From the NCBI RefSeq assembly GCF_020268605.1, contig NZ_CP084222.1, positions 2,790,001 to 2,854,000 of the forward strand: DNA of 64,000 nt, given 5' to 3'. Under the pieces are notes generated by a model. The model had not been told where the DNA came from. It worked only from the letters and a program-made list of their open reading frames with translations, and did not search any database. Shown here piece by piece: positions 26,951 through 36,268 of the stretch. Positions within the stretch are counted from its first letter, which is position 1. Every line of letters begins with the position of its first letter. The position numbers were made by a program, and so were the translations under genes. Source of the DNA: Arsenophonus apicola. Lineage in GTDB: Bacteria; Pseudomonadota; Gammaproteobacteria; Enterobacterales; Enterobacteriaceae.

Positions 26951-28360
26951 CTATTCGTCGTGGTAGATTGGCCCGGCATAGTTATCAAAACGAGACCATT
27001 GTCCATTGAAAGTCAGACGTACTGTTCCAATTGGGCCATTACGCTGCTTACCGATAATAATTTCTGATACCCCTTTAAGATCTGAATTATCGTTATAAAC
27101 CTCATCTCGATAAATAAACATAATTAAATCCGCATCCTGTTCAATGGAGCCGGATTCCCGTAAATCTGAATTGACCGGTTTTTTATCCGCTCGTTGTTCC
27201 AGGCTACGGTTAAGTTGTGATAATGCAATCACCGGCACTTGTAACTCTTTTGCCAATGACTTAAGCGAACGGGAGATTTCGGCAATCTCAAGTGTGCGAT
27301 TATCGGACAAGGAAGGAACACGCATAAGTTGGAGATAATCGATCATAATTAAACTTAAACCACCATGTTCACGGTAAACACGGCGAGCACGTGAACGGAC
27401 CTCCGTCGGTGTTAATCCGGCAGAGTCATCAATGTACATATTGCGCTTTTCCATCAACAGTCCCATGGTACTGGAGATACGAGCCCAATCTTCGTCATCA
27501 AGTTGGCCAGTACGGATACGCGTCTGATCAACGCGCGACAGGGAAGCTAACATACGCATCATGATTTGATTAGCCGGCATTTCCAAACTAAAAATCAAGA
27601 CCGGTTTTTGTTCCGTCATTGCTGCATGTTCACATAAATTCATCGCAAAAGTAGTTTTACCCATTGAAGGGCGAGCTGCCACAATAATTAGATCAGAGTT
27701 TTGTAATCCTGCGGTTTTTCTATCTAGATCCTGGTAGCCAGTAGATACACCTGTCACACCATCATGAGGCTTTTTATAGAGTTGTTCAATTTTTTCCACG
27801 GTTTCCGATAAGATCTCTTCAATCCCTTTCGGACCGTCATCTTTATTGGCTCGGGTTTCTGCAATTTGGAAAACACGTGATTCAGCTAAATCCAGTAACT
27901 CTTCACTAGTTCGACCTTGAGGATCATAACCGGCATCAGCGATCTCATTTGCCACCGCAATCATATCACGGACGACAGCACGTTCGCGCACAATATCAGC
28001 ATAAGCGTTAATATTGGCAGCACTTGGGGTATTTTTAGCTAATTCCGCTAGATAGGCAAAGCCTCCGACACTATCCAATTCCCCTTGCTGCTCTAATGAT
28101 TCAGATAAAGTAATTAGATCAATTGGTCTACTCTGCTCAAGCAGACGTTGCATCTCAGCAAAAATGGTGCGGTGCGGTCGACTAAAAAAATCTGCGTTAG
28201 TTACGCGTTCCGAGACATGATCCCAACGCTCGTTATCTAACATTAATCCACCAAGTACAGATTGCTCAGCTTCTAAGGAGTGAGGTGGCATTTTTAGCCC
28301 CTCTATTTGACGATCTTTCTGACCAATAAATACGGTTTCTGCGGAATACTTCTTCGCCAT
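26951..28360 (-). CDS. dnaB: Replicative DNA helicase DnaB
   Basis: 469 residues from the ATG giving MAKKYSAETVF; an in-frame ATG six codons earlier (28378) has no ribosome site, whereas GAAAG precedes this one. The N-terminal domain (LKMPPHSLEAEQSVLGGLML) is followed by the RecA-like motor with Walker A ARPSMGKTTFAMN, LIMIDYLQLM, the DNA-binding loop region, and the ending QWSRFDNYAGPIYHDE, all as in E. coli. It is the hexameric helicase of the replication fork. First gene of the dnaB-alr(-tyrB) unit. It shows no sign of decay. Confidence 0.97.
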   Translation of the reverse strand: MAKKYSAETVFIGQKDRQIEGLKMPPHSLEAEQSVLGGLMLDNERWDHVSERVTNADFFSRPHRTIFAEMQRLLEQSRPIDLITLSESLEQQGELDSVGGFAYLAELAKNTPSAANINAYADIVRERAVVRDMIAVANEIADAGYDPQGRTSEELLDLAESRVFQIAETRANKDDGPKGIEEILSETVEKIEQLYKKPHDGVTGVSTGYQDLDRKTAGLQNSDLIIVAARPSMGKTTFAMNLCEHAAMTEQKPVLIFSLEMPANQIMMRMLASLSRVDQTRIRTGQLDDEDWARISSTMGLLMEKRNMYIDDSAGLTPTEVRSRARRVYREHGGLSLIMIDYLQLMRVPSLSDNRTLEIAEISRSLKSLAKELQVPVIALSQLNRSLEQRADKKPVNSDLRESGSIEQDADLIMFIYRDEVYNDNSDLKGVSEIIIGKQRNGPIGTVRLTFNGQWSRFDNYAGPIYHDE

Positions 28361-28378
28361 AGCACTTTCTTTACCCAT

Positions 28379-29035
28379 TAATCAATAGAGTCGCTCATCA
28401 GTATATGCTATTTACTGCTATTTCGTGACAATTTGATCATTTAATGTGAGATTGAACCTTAAGAATTGTTCCCTGTTATCTTTTACAGAAAATCTGAAAA
28501 TGTTGCAATGTTCCTCAATCAAACATAGCAAAATATTGGCAATAAATCTGAACTTTCTGAAAAATATTGCAATCATTGCTAATGATTCACTAGTTAAACG
28601 TCACCATTAATCAACTGTATTTTCAGATCGTATATTCGCGAACAATTATATTGTTTATTGATTTTTTAATAAGTAAATTTTTTTAATTAAACAGAGTTTA
28701 ATTATTATGAACAGCTATCCAGAGAACAATACATTTATTAATCATGTTGATAGCAAAGATCGCTTTTCTAGTAATGAATTTCAAACTATTTGTCATTATG
28801 CTAAGCAAAAATTTAACACCCTTCTGGAACAATAGGGTAACAATGTTGAATTAGCTGATTTTCTGCAATTAATTAATCTCACTGTACAATTGATGGAAAA
28901 TAGTTTGCCAAAAATGGGCCAAAACCGGCAAATAAAATGCGAATAAAAATAAAATTAAGGCCGCTTTCATTAGTTAGATACTCTATATGTTCGCTAATTT
29001 TGATCGCGCTTTTAGTTCCCTTTAATTAAACCGCC
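28379..29035. other. Spacer between dusA and dnaB where E. coli has qorA and pspG
   Basis: About 660 bases; neither qorA nor pspG is recognisable. A broken short frame at 28707-28946 is listed separately. The rest is AT-rich and probably includes the dnaB promoter. Confidence 0.4.
28707..28946 (+). pseudogene. Short broken gene, unknown product
   Basis: ATG 28707 opens 42 codons (MNSYPENNTFINHVDSKDRF...) to a TAG at 28833-28835. The same frame continues 36 codons (GNNVELADFLQLINLTVQLM...) to TAA at 28944. The composition on both sides of the stop looks protein-like, giving a ~79-residue protein if read through. No family was recognised and the ribosome site is weak. Confidence 0.3.
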
Positions 29036-29066
29036 CCCAGGTCTGGCATAGGTAAAATAACCTGGG
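29036..29066 (-). terminator. Possible terminator after dusA
   Basis: CCCAGGT (29036-29042) pairs with ACCTGGG (29060-29066) around a 17-base loop, directly after the dusA stop. The T-tract on the minus strand is interrupted, so confidence is moderate. Confidence 0.5.
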
Positions 29067-29074
29067 TTAGTCAA

Positions 29075-30109
29075 TTATTTACCAGTAATAAACTCAAGTG
29101 CCTGCTTAACCACAGTCACATCAGCGCCCTTTTTATGGGCATTTTCACTCAAGTGACGGCGCCACTGACGGGCACCAGGAATAGCTTGAAATATGCCCAA
29201 CATATGACGAGTAATATGACCTAAATAAGTTCCCTGTTTCAACTCGCGTTCAATATAAGGATACATTGCTTGTACTGCAACAATCGGATCAATAACTAGG
29301 CTACTTTGGTCAAAAAATTCAACATCAACCTGAGTTAATAATGCCGGATTTTGATAAGCTTCTCGTCCTATCATAACACCATCAAGGTGGTGTAAATGTT
29401 GTTTAGCCTCATCAATGTTTTTAATACCACCATTAACCTCAATGGTTAACTGAGGAAAATCTTTTTTCAATTGATAGACACGTAAATAGTCTAACGGCGG
29501 TATTTCCCGATTTTGTTTCGGACTTAGACCTGATAACCAAGCTTTACGCGCGTGAATGATAAATAAACGACATCGACTATCTGTCACAATTTTATCAATA
29601 AAATCGGTTAAAAAAGCATAACTATCATCATCATCAACGCCAATGCGGGTTTTAACTGTTATCGGGATCGTCGCAGCATCCTGCATTGCTTTTATACAAT
29701 CCGCTACTAACCCGCCTTCACGCATCAAACAAGCACCAAAACGGCCATTTTGAACACGATCCGAAGGACAACCTATATTCAAATTGACCTCATCATAACC
29801 ATTTTGCTGAGCCATTTTTGCACATTTGGCCAAGGCCGTAGGCTCGTTACCACCCAACTGCAAAGCAACTGGATGTTCTTCCTCACTATAAGCCAGATAA
29901 TCACCTTTACCATAAATAAGCGCGCCAGTTGTCACCATTTCGGTATAAAGTAACGCTTCCTTAGTCAATAAACGGTGAAAATAGCGGCAATGGCGATCTG
30001 TCCAGTCAAGCATCGGTGCCACGCTAAAACGGTGGTGGTCATGGTAACCTGTAGATGCGGTTAATTCGTTGCCTGGCGTTAATTTTGGGTTAGTTGTATT
30101 ATCGTGCAT
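29075..30109 (-). CDS. dusA: tRNA-dihydrouridine(20/20a) synthase DusA
   Basis: 344 residues. After a ~26-residue variable N-terminus comes HRFSVAPMLDWTDRHCRYFHR. The FMN/active-site block NLNIGCPSDRVQNGRFGACLM contains the catalytic Cys, followed by TVKTRIGVDDDDSY, VNGGIKNIDEA and MIGREAYQNP. It reduces uridine 20/20a in tRNA D-loops. The gene is complete, but its first ~110 bases and upstream ~70 bases are repeated in diverged form at 33715-33893. This is the signature of an integrative element that inserted in dusA and supplied a new 5' end. Confidence 0.96.
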   Translation of the reverse strand: MHDNTTNPKLTPGNELTASTGYHDHHRFSVAPMLDWTDRHCRYFHRLLTKEALLYTEMVTTGALIYGKGDYLAYSEEEHPVALQLGGNEPTALAKCAKMAQQNGYDEVNLNIGCPSDRVQNGRFGACLMREGGLVADCIKAMQDAATIPITVKTRIGVDDDDSYAFLTDFIDKIVTDSRCRLFIIHARKAWLSGLSPKQNREIPPLDYLRVYQLKKDFPQLTIEVNGGIKNIDEAKQHLHHLDGVMIGREAYQNPALLTQVDVEFFDQSSLVIDPIVAVQAMYPYIERELKQGTYLGHITRHMLGIFQAIPGARQWRRHLSENAHKKGADVTVVKQALEFITGK

Positions 30110-30178
30110 TTTTTGCTGTTTTGCTATGTTGTTTTTTATCGCCTCTAAATGGCATCACTGGTTTTTAGCAACCATTAT
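30001..30178 (-). repeat. dusA 5' end, proximal copy of a diverged ~178-bp direct repeat (putative att)
   Basis: Covers the start of dusA and its upstream region. It aligns with 33715-33893 in the same orientation at roughly 80% identity by eye, including shared strings such as TCAAGCATC, GCTAAAACGG and GGCGTTAATTTT. It probably marks one end of a dusA-integrated island. Confidence 0.65.
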
Positions 30179-30512
30179 AGAGAGGGTTTATTTGTTTACT
30201 TGCTGATTATACCATAGAGAAACATCTATATGTGGAATGGCTCTATATACGCACTGCCATTTCAGACTTGCAACCTAGTAGAAAGTCCTTAACGACTGAG
30301 GTTAGGTTATCTATTAATGCATTCATGATGAAATCATAGAAAATTAGTTCCCTCCAAAGCAGGGAGTTTTTAAACATCATCTGGTATAAAACTTATATAA
30401 AAAATTAAAAAAATTTTATTGGTGACATTATATTGTATTTACATAAATGTTATTGAATTGTAGTTAATTAAGGCTGAAAATGTTTTTTTATAGAATCATT
30501 AGAGAATAAATT
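30179..30512. other. Spacer between dusA and the first island gene
   Basis: About 330 bases of AT-rich sequence. A nested dyad near 30270-30305 is weak. No integrase or excisionase gene is present. Confidence 0.35.
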
Positions 30513-30728
30513 ATGAAATCGTTATTTAAGACATTGACTATTATCTCACTCTTCGGACTTAGCTTTCTTTCTTTAGCTAAGAATAGTGATATGAGTAATT
30601 CAGTTTTACAAGGAGCAAATTTAACTGAGGCAAATCTAGCTCAAGCAAATTTGGATGATGTAAAAAAGCAGTTATGTAAGTCCGCTGAATATAGTTCTCC
30701 CCCCTTTTGTATCAAGCAATTGAAATGA
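30513..30728 (+). CDS. Small exported protein with a short pentapeptide-repeat stretch
   Basis: 71 residues. A clear signal peptide (MKSLFKTLTIISLFGLSFLSLA) is followed by a mature ~49-residue part. That part contains LQGANLTEANLAQANLDDV, three to four A(N/D)LXX pentapeptides, and a C-terminal part with two Cys (LCKSAEY, PPFCIKQ). AGAG lies upstream. It is probably periplasmic or secreted. It shares an MKxLxK start with other small exported proteins between 35 and 46 kb, but no specific function is recognised. It lies inside the putative dusA island. Confidence 0.6.
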   Translation: MKSLFKTLTIISLFGLSFLSLAKNSDMSNSVLQGANLTEANLAQANLDDVKKQLCKSAEYSSPPFCIKQLK

Positions 30729-31796
30729 CCAAACAAGTTTTCCCTCCTGCTTCTTGCGCTCCATTTAGCTAAACTAAATCTACCTCTTCAGTTTAAGAAG
30801 AGGTTAATTAGATAATTGACTGTTTTTATTGCATGTAAATTAAGATAATAACTGCTATAGAGATAATGATAACTACAAAGATACTAATTAATCTTTTTTT
30901 TATAAACCTATCTTAACCGTTTCTCTTGCCAATATTGTGCTGCTAAAGTTTTAGATTGATGTCTAAGACAAAATTAAATTCGCTTCGTGCTAAGTGCTTA
31001 TCTAAATAAACTCATATTGTTAATGTTTAATAAAAATATCAATTAAATTAGTTATAAGTAAAATTTAATTGACTTTAATGTTAGCTAAACTAATGTTAAT
31101 GAAAATTTTTATTTATACGGAAAAAAGATGAACAAATTAGGTAAGGTATTAATGACTCTATTTTTTATCGCGGCCAGCGACTTTTCATTTGCAAATCCAA
31201 TTGATTTTAATTGCTCCAGATCTCAATGACCTTCCATTAACGCTTTCTGAGCGTGGTATGGTATTAAGTGATAAAAATCGTATTATTCCCTGCTCAGAAG
31301 TAAAAATTAATTTGCCATCTCTAGATAAATAAACTATATCCCGTTAAATTTATAATCAATGAAAATAAACATATCTCTTTTACCAATGGTGAAAGAGTTA
31401 AATAATAAATTTACTTCTATTTTATTATCGATATGTTGATTTTTATTATGTTTAACTTATTGAATTCAAAATTTATTAAAATCATCCGAACAAAACTTAT
31501 ATCAATTATAGTTAAAAATATATAGGAGATAATAGTTTAAGATATAACAAAATAAATAAGAGTAGGCGAGATACTCAAAAGCAATCTACTTATTTAACAT
31601 TATTAAATAAAATCTTCTATATTTTTAAATATTACTTTAGTTACTAATTATTAGCGTTTAAAATTTTTTCAATACCATGAATGATTAAAAAGCACCAAAA
31701 ATGGTGCATAGTAATTATTAGTAAAATGATTAACAAAGACAAAAATAAGATAAATTTGATTTTATTAAGAGTAAATTTTTATTTTTCACCGCTTAT
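30729..31796. other. Gene-poor kilobase inside the dusA island
   Basis: About 1,070 AT-rich bases. The only coding-like sequence is a frameshifted exported peptide at 31128-31332. No terminator, tRNA or integrase relic was recognised. Confidence 0.4.
31128..31332 (+). pseudogene. Frameshifted small exported protein
   Basis: ATG 31128 behind a GGAAAAAAG purine run encodes a signal peptide (MNKLGKVLMTLFFIAASDFS then FANPID) and stops after 33 codons. A second frame overlapping its end continues LIAPDLNDLPLTLSERGMVL to a TAA at 31330-31332. Together they look like one ~65-residue exported protein broken by a frameshift near 31205-31225. No family recognised. Confidence 0.35.
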
Positions 31797-32294
31797 TTAA
31801 CGTATTAAAATATTCAAATGTTCAACTTTATTTCTGGCTTTATCTAATAATTCTTTCTTAAATAAAGGGACATAACTTCTACTTTCTGTCGATTTACCAG
31901 GTAACATATTCTGCAATTGTGTTCTACATTTTTTACTTTCATCAGATACAGATTTGTCAAGAATCTTTAATAACAAACCTTCAAGACATGGCTCTGAACC
32001 TACTAATTTTATATTATTATATTCTGCTTCGTTTATTTTTTCTTTTTTCCACGCTATATCTGTATCGAGCAAAACAACAATTTCATCGTATTCACGTTGT
32101 TTCTTATATGATATCGCTTCGTCGATAGGACCATCTGGAGCTTTTCCACCTGCTGAAATCAGACTAATACTGGGTCCAGCAGCCGTAGAATATAATGATT
32201 TTAAATGTCCTAAAAATGCTTTCTCAGAGGATCCCTCACCTACTATTAAAAGTGTTTTTCTTACTCTGCGCTTGTTATTTCTAGAAGCCATCAT
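31797..32294 (-). CDS. RloB-like protein, partner of the AAA ATPase (defence module)
   Basis: 165 residues. RloB-like features are visible: a basic N-terminus (RNNKRRVRKTLL), then IVGEGSSEKAFLGHLKSLY with a Toprim-like Glu, IVVLLDTDIAW with the DxD, and SEPCLEGLLLKILDK. It starts seven bases after the ATPase gene stop on the same strand, an operon pair. Proteins of this type accompany AAA ATPases in abortive-infection systems (AbiL-like) and Rlo genes of restriction loci; the acidic residues suggest a nuclease/Toprim fold. The exact system name is inference. Confidence 0.7.
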   Translation of the reverse strand: MMASRNNKRRVRKTLLIVGEGSSEKAFLGHLKSLYSTAAGPSISLISAGGKAPDGPIDEAISYKKQREYDEIVVLLDTDIAWKKEKINEAEYNNIKLVGSEPCLEGLLLKILDKSVSDESKKCRTQLQNMLPGKSTESRSYVPLFKKELLDKARNKVEHLNILIR

Positions 32295-32301
32295 CTATCC
32301 C

Positions 32302-33540
32302 TTATATGCAAATATCTGGAATTCCGCCCAAGGCTCCTGTTATATATTTGTTATATAAATTATCTTGACTTCTTAAACCCTGGATATCATCCATTCTCCA
32401 AGCTGTACTCTCACAATCACTCTTCTCTACTAAATATACGTTATGTTTCTTCAAATTATTTAGTACTTCAGGCGTATGGCAACTAAAAATTAATTGGGCA
32501 TGATTTTTATTTATCTCGTCATCTTTGAACATATTTAATATTTCAGATACCATAATTGGATGTAAATCTCCGTCTAATTCATCGATAACAGCTACACCAC
32601 CTTTATTTAATGACACTAGTAAATAATAAATAAGTGTAAAAAATTTCTGCGTGCCTGCTGACTCCAACATAAATGGTAATTCAAAATTGTCCTCGTTATT
32701 GGTATGTGTACCAAACGGTATAATAATTTTATCTTTTTCACCATTTTCCTCATTAATCCTTTCTCCAATTCTTAACTTAACTCCATCTAAGCCAAAATCC
32801 ATTTTTTTTATGTAATTTATAGCTTGTGAAAATATTTCCGCATTCTCACTATATCTCTTCGCTGTCTCTATGATACTACCAGTATTAAAATAATTTTTAC
32901 CATAAATATTTAAATTAGAATGAAAACTCATCGATTCAACAATATAAGAGGCTAGTTTGTTGCTCTTTCTATAGTAATAAGACAAAACCGTCGCATTGGC
33001 AGGTATCGTCTCCATTTCACTCTTTTCTAATAAACTTCTCTCATTAACTATTTTCTCAATTGCGTCCTCATTGATTTTTATTTCTTGTTTATCACCTTTG
33101 AGCTTTCTGTAGAAACAAGACAAATATTGTCTATTATCAGCCCTCTTCACTTTCAATTCTTCATGTAAAATTTTATTCTGATTAAATTGAATAAAATATT
33201 TAAAATAAAAGTTAATATTATTGGGGTCTCTGTTCATAAAAGACACTTCTATTTCAGAAACTTTATCTTCTTTCATCATATACGAAAAAAAAGGTAATCT
33301 TTCATTTTTACTTAAGTCTTTGAAAGCAGAAGTGCAAATCCAATGTATAAAAGCTAAAGGCTTAAGTAAATTAGACTTACCAGCACTATTAGCACCCATA
33401 ACTACCAATACCTTAGTCACTCTTTCCTTTTCAAATTCCACATCATAGTATGTTTCTGGTGAATTCTTTTTAAGAGTAAAGGAGACCTTGGTTTCCTCTT
33501 GAAAAGAGAAGAAATTTTTAAATCTATACCATAGCAGCAT
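32302..33540 (-). CDS. AAA-family ATPase (AAA_15/AAA_21, RloA/AbiLi-like)
   Basis: 412 residues. The start MLLWYRFKNFFSFQEETKVSF is the usual beginning of this SMC-like/OLD-like ATPase class. Walker A GANSAGKSN is at ~49-57, a signature-like LESAGTQKF at ~292-300, and Walker B VAVIDELDGDLHP at ~316-328. QLIFSCHTPEVL after it is the switch-His region. Motor residues are all intact. Together with the RloB-like gene it forms a two-gene module of the type found in phage-defence islands. It sits at the distal end of the putative dusA island. Confidence 0.8.
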   Translation of the reverse strand: MLLWYRFKNFFSFQEETKVSFTLKKNSPETYYDVEFEKERVTKVLVVMGANSAGKSNLLKPLAFIHWICTSAFKDLSKNERLPFFSYMMKEDKVSEIEVSFMNRDPNNINFYFKYFIQFNQNKILHEELKVKRADNRQYLSCFYRKLKGDKQEIKINEDAIEKIVNERSLLEKSEMETIPANATVLSYYYRKSNKLASYIVESMSFHSNLNIYGKNYFNTGSIIETAKRYSENAEIFSQAINYIKKMDFGLDGVKLRIGERINEENGEKDKIIIPFGTHTNNEDNFELPFMLESAGTQKFFTLIYYLLVSLNKGGVAVIDELDGDLHPIMVSEILNMFKDDEINKNHAQLIFSCHTPEVLNNLKKHNVYLVEKSDCESTAWRMDDIQGLRSQDNLYNKYITGALGGIPDICI

Positions 33541-33714
33541 AAACTTACCTCATTTAAACAAATTTTTGTCTATTTCAGTTGAGTTTATACAAAAAACAAG
33601 CGATGTCTATATAAAAAAGTCTCAGATAGATGAAAAATTATTAAAATTAAAAAACATCAGCACCCCAATAGCACACCACAAATTTGTAACTACTTGATTT
33701 TTATTAGCCGCTGA
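33541..33714. other. Spacer between the ATPase gene and the displaced dusA 5' end
   Basis: Upstream region of the ATPase gene, AT-rich; should contain the module promoter. Nothing specific was recognised. Confidence 0.3.
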
Positions 33715-33893
33715 TCCTATCAAGCATCAGTGCCATGCTAAAACGGCGGTGATTCTGATTACCTGTAGTTGCGGTTAATTCATTGTCTGGCGTTAATTTT
33801 AGGTTAGTTGTGTGGTCGTACATTTTCGCTGTTTTAATATGGTTTTTTATTGCTTCTAAATAATATTCCTGGCTAGTAACAACCATTTAATGA
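33715..33893 (-). pseudogene. Displaced dusA 5' end (distal repeat copy, putative att)
   Basis: A minus-strand frame encodes MYDHTTNLKLTPDNELTATT then GNQNHRRFSMALMLD before leaving homology. This is the DusA N-terminus (MHDNTTNPKLTPGNELTAST, HRFSVAPMLD) with scattered differences, plus ~70 bases of matching upstream DNA. No downstream dusA sequence follows. It is best read as the original 5' end of dusA left behind when an element carrying its own dusA 5' end integrated. Confidence 0.7.
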
Positions 33894-34323
33894 AGATTGC
33901 TATCAAATGACTCTCTTATACTTAGCGTAACGTCAAACTCTAGATGGTTCTATCTCATACCGTTAAGCACTGGCAATAATTTCAAACAGATAGGAAATAA
34001 AAATTTAGTGGGTAACGCAGAATAAACAAAAAGTTAACTTAGTACCTAGGCTATTTGTTCAGAAAAGTTATTTGCCATCCGTCCAAAAACCAACAATGAG
34101 AATAACAACAGGTTAAAGGAAAAATGCTGTACTCAAGCAAAGTCATGACAATAAAAGATAAAATAAAACTTAACCTTAACAAATTGTTGCTTTTTAAGCA
34201 GGGTATTCTGCTATAGCATCATGCTAATGCTGTATTGCTTATCTCTATGTGGAAAAACAAATATAATTTTTAAATCAAAAAATTATTAATTACATTCAAT
34301 TCTAACTATAAGATCAATAAATT
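33894..34323. other. Gene-free spacer before the hydrolase gene
   Basis: About 430 bases, AT-rich, no recognisable element. Confidence 0.35.
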
Positions 34324-35046
34324 ATGCAATATACTTACCTTTTTATACATGGCTCTTGGCATGATGGACGTGCATGGGGTGATGTTGCCAAAATATTACG
34401 TAATCAAGGTTTAAATGTTCATACCCCAACCATCGCAGGCCATGGTTTACAGGCAGATTTTACTACCAGTCATGCTGATTGTGTTGATTCTATCGTTGAA
34501 TATATTAGGCAACAGGATTTAAAAGATCTGGTTGTGTTAGGCTATAGTTTTGGTGGCACGATTGTACAACGCTTAGCAGAATTAGAATCACCCCGTATAA
34601 AGCGTTTGGTTTTTCATAATGCATTTGTTTTACGCGATGGAGAATCGCTTTTCAATACGCTTCCTACTAGCTATCATAAAATTTGGCCAAAAATCACAAT
34701 TGATAAAAAAATAATGCTACCTTTTGATATTTTTAGAGAATTATTTATTGGTGATGCAAAATTAGAAAAAGCAAAACATGTTTATGATAATTTTTTAACA
34801 CCATGTTGCGCTGCCAGCCAATACGATAAAGTTCCATTGAAAACATTCGAATCTTTAACTATTCCTCGTAGCATCATATACGCCTCAACAGATAATGCTC
34901 TGCCGGTGGGTGAATATGGTTGGCATCCTAAATTTAGTAACCGTCTTAAGTTCTATCGTTTTACTACATTACCAGGAAGCCATGAGGTATTATTTACTAA
35001 TCCACAAAAACTTGCTAAATGCATTATTCACGCCAGTAGACCTTAA
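34324..35046 (+). CDS. Alpha/beta-hydrolase (esterase-like)
   Basis: 240 residues. The oxyanion-hole motif HGSWHDGRAWGDVA is near the N-terminus and the nucleophile elbow is GYSFGG (Ser). A late GSHEVLFTNPQKLA supplies the catalytic His, and an Asp in ASTDNALPV is the likely third member. This layout resembles the AB-hydrolase_6 / methyl-ketone and salicylate-esterase-like group. No signal peptide, so cytoplasmic. The substrate is unknown. It stands alone on the plus strand just outside the dusA island. Confidence 0.75.
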   Translation: MQYTYLFIHGSWHDGRAWGDVAKILRNQGLNVHTPTIAGHGLQADFTTSHADCVDSIVEYIRQQDLKDLVVLGYSFGGTIVQRLAELESPRIKRLVFHNAFVLRDGESLFNTLPTSYHKIWPKITIDKKIMLPFDIFRELFIGDAKLEKAKHVYDNFLTPCCAASQYDKVPLKTFESLTIPRSIIYASTDNALPVGEYGWHPKFSNRLKFYRFTTLPGSHEVLFTNPQKLAKCIIHASRP

Positions 35047-35134
35047 ATTTTTTTATTTATTGAAAATAAAACTGAAAATAATACATACAATAAAATATGT
35101 ATTATTTACAATGATTGTAATAAAGTAAGTTAAA

Positions 35135-35344
35135 TTAAACTTTATGAGGTAAGTTCGATTTACGTGCATTGAGTGGATCACATAAGCTCAAATCTACATG
35201 AGGATTAGCTTGTGATCTTGTTTCAGGCAAAAGAAGCGCAGCACAGTCTCTACCAGTAGGTAGTTTGTCTTGAGGAGGATCAGCAAAAACTGGCATATTG
35301 ATAAAAACAAACGAAAATAAAATAAATAATTTAATTTTTAACAT
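35135..35344 (-). CDS. Small exported protein, unknown
   Basis: 69 residues behind AAGGGGC. A textbook signal peptide (LKIKLFILFSFVFINMPVFA) ends at FADPP. The ~48-residue mature part has two Cys (RDCAALLL, LSLCDPLN), which could form a disulphide. No family recognised. A weak PhoP-box-like repeat (TGTAAA-N5-TGTTAA, minus strand, 35431-35415) lies ~70 bases upstream. One of a group of small exported proteins in this region. Confidence 0.5.
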   Translation of the reverse strand: MLKIKLFILFSFVFINMPVFADPPQDKLPTGRDCAALLLPETRSQANPHVDLSLCDPLNARKSNLPHKV

Positions 35345-35681
35345 TTTTGCCCCTTAAATTAGAACTGCGATTGTAATGACAGGAAAGATTTATTATAAAA
35401 GGCAAATAGTAAGTTTAACAATAAATTTACATTATGTGAGATTTTTCCGATGTTGGTAAAAAATCACTAAAATTTATTGGACTTATTATCTATTTAGAAT
35501 GTTGCTATAACAAGATAGCCTAGTTTTTTTACAATCATATTGAAAATAATTTTTAAAAATAATGAGTTATGATTAAATAACTACTCGGCTAAGCAAATAT
35601 GCAGAAACCATTCTTTGACATATTACTTTCATCCCCACGATACAAATATCAATAATTAACATGAAATTTTTTTCTTGCTAA
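35345..35681. other. Divergent promoter region of two small exported-protein genes
   Basis: AT-rich spacer with the regulatory repeats listed separately. Nothing else was seen. Confidence 0.35.
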
Positions 35682-35698
35682 TGTTATTTAAATGTTAA
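35682..35698 (+). promoter_or_regulatory. PhoP-box-like direct repeat upstream of an exported-protein gene
   Basis: TGTTAT-TTAAA-TGTTAA, two hexamers 11 bases apart as in PhoP boxes (TGTTTA-N5-TGTTTA). It ends 53 bases before the ATG at 35751. AT-rich background lowers the weight of the match. Confidence 0.4.
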
Positions 35699-35750
35699 AA
35701 TTATAAGCTAATATTTATTTCGATTTGTATTTAACGTTGGAGAATAATTC

Positions 35751-36011
35751 ATGAAATTATTATGCTATTTATTTGCTAACATTTTGATTTTAGCGTTCAA
35801 CTTAATTTCAGAGGCTAATGCCGGTAATAAACCCGTAGAGTGCTACGACACCAAGGTAGATAATTTATCGCCGATAGAAGAAAAAACCAAGATCGAATGG
35901 TTAATAGAGAATTGCGAACTAAAAAGAAGTGAAGCAGTAAATAATCGTTTAAAAATTTTAAATGGAATGATAAATGGCGCAAAGAATAAAACCAACAGCC
36001 AAGCAAATTAA
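35751..36011 (+). CDS. Small exported protein, unknown (paralogue group)
   Basis: 86 residues behind TTGGAG. Signal peptide MKLLCYLFANILILAFNLIS, then EANAG as a likely cleavage region. The mature part is charged and helical with two Cys (VECYDTK, ENCELKR). No domain recognised. Its leader and start (GTTGGAGAATAATTC, MKLLC) resemble those of the gene at 36269 (GTTGGAGGATAAATT, MKPLC), suggesting duplicated expression signals. Confidence 0.5.
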   Translation: MKLLCYLFANILILAFNLISEANAGNKPVECYDTKVDNLSPIEEKTKIEWLIENCELKRSEAVNNRLKILNGMINGAKNKTNSQAN

Positions 36012-36200
36012 TTTTCAATTGTTAAATCCTTTTGACTGTTCTATAGCCGCAAATACCATATTTGTGCGGTGTTAAGCTGACCTCTGAACCAAAGATAATT
36101 GCGCTCGTAGCAAGCCATTAATTTTATGGATTATAACTCAACCATTATAGGCTTAATAGGGATGTTATCGATTTAATTTTAAGCCATTTGTTAATAAATA

Positions 36201-36217
36201 TGTTTATATAATGTTAA
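36201..36217 (+). promoter_or_regulatory. PhoP-box-like direct repeat upstream of the next exported-protein gene
   Basis: TGTTTA-TATAA-TGTTAA, 11 of 12 hexamer positions matching the PhoP consensus, ending 52 bases before the ATG at 36269. The spacing to the start is nearly identical to that of the 35751 gene. Confidence 0.5.
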
Positions 36218-36268
36218 TTTATTGTATGTTTTTAATCATGATGTTCATTTATTGTTGGAGGATAAATT

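Noticed and set aside
30270..30305. Small RNA hairpin upstream of the dusA island genes
   Set aside because: Stems are short and interrupted; no promoter or terminator supports a transcript.
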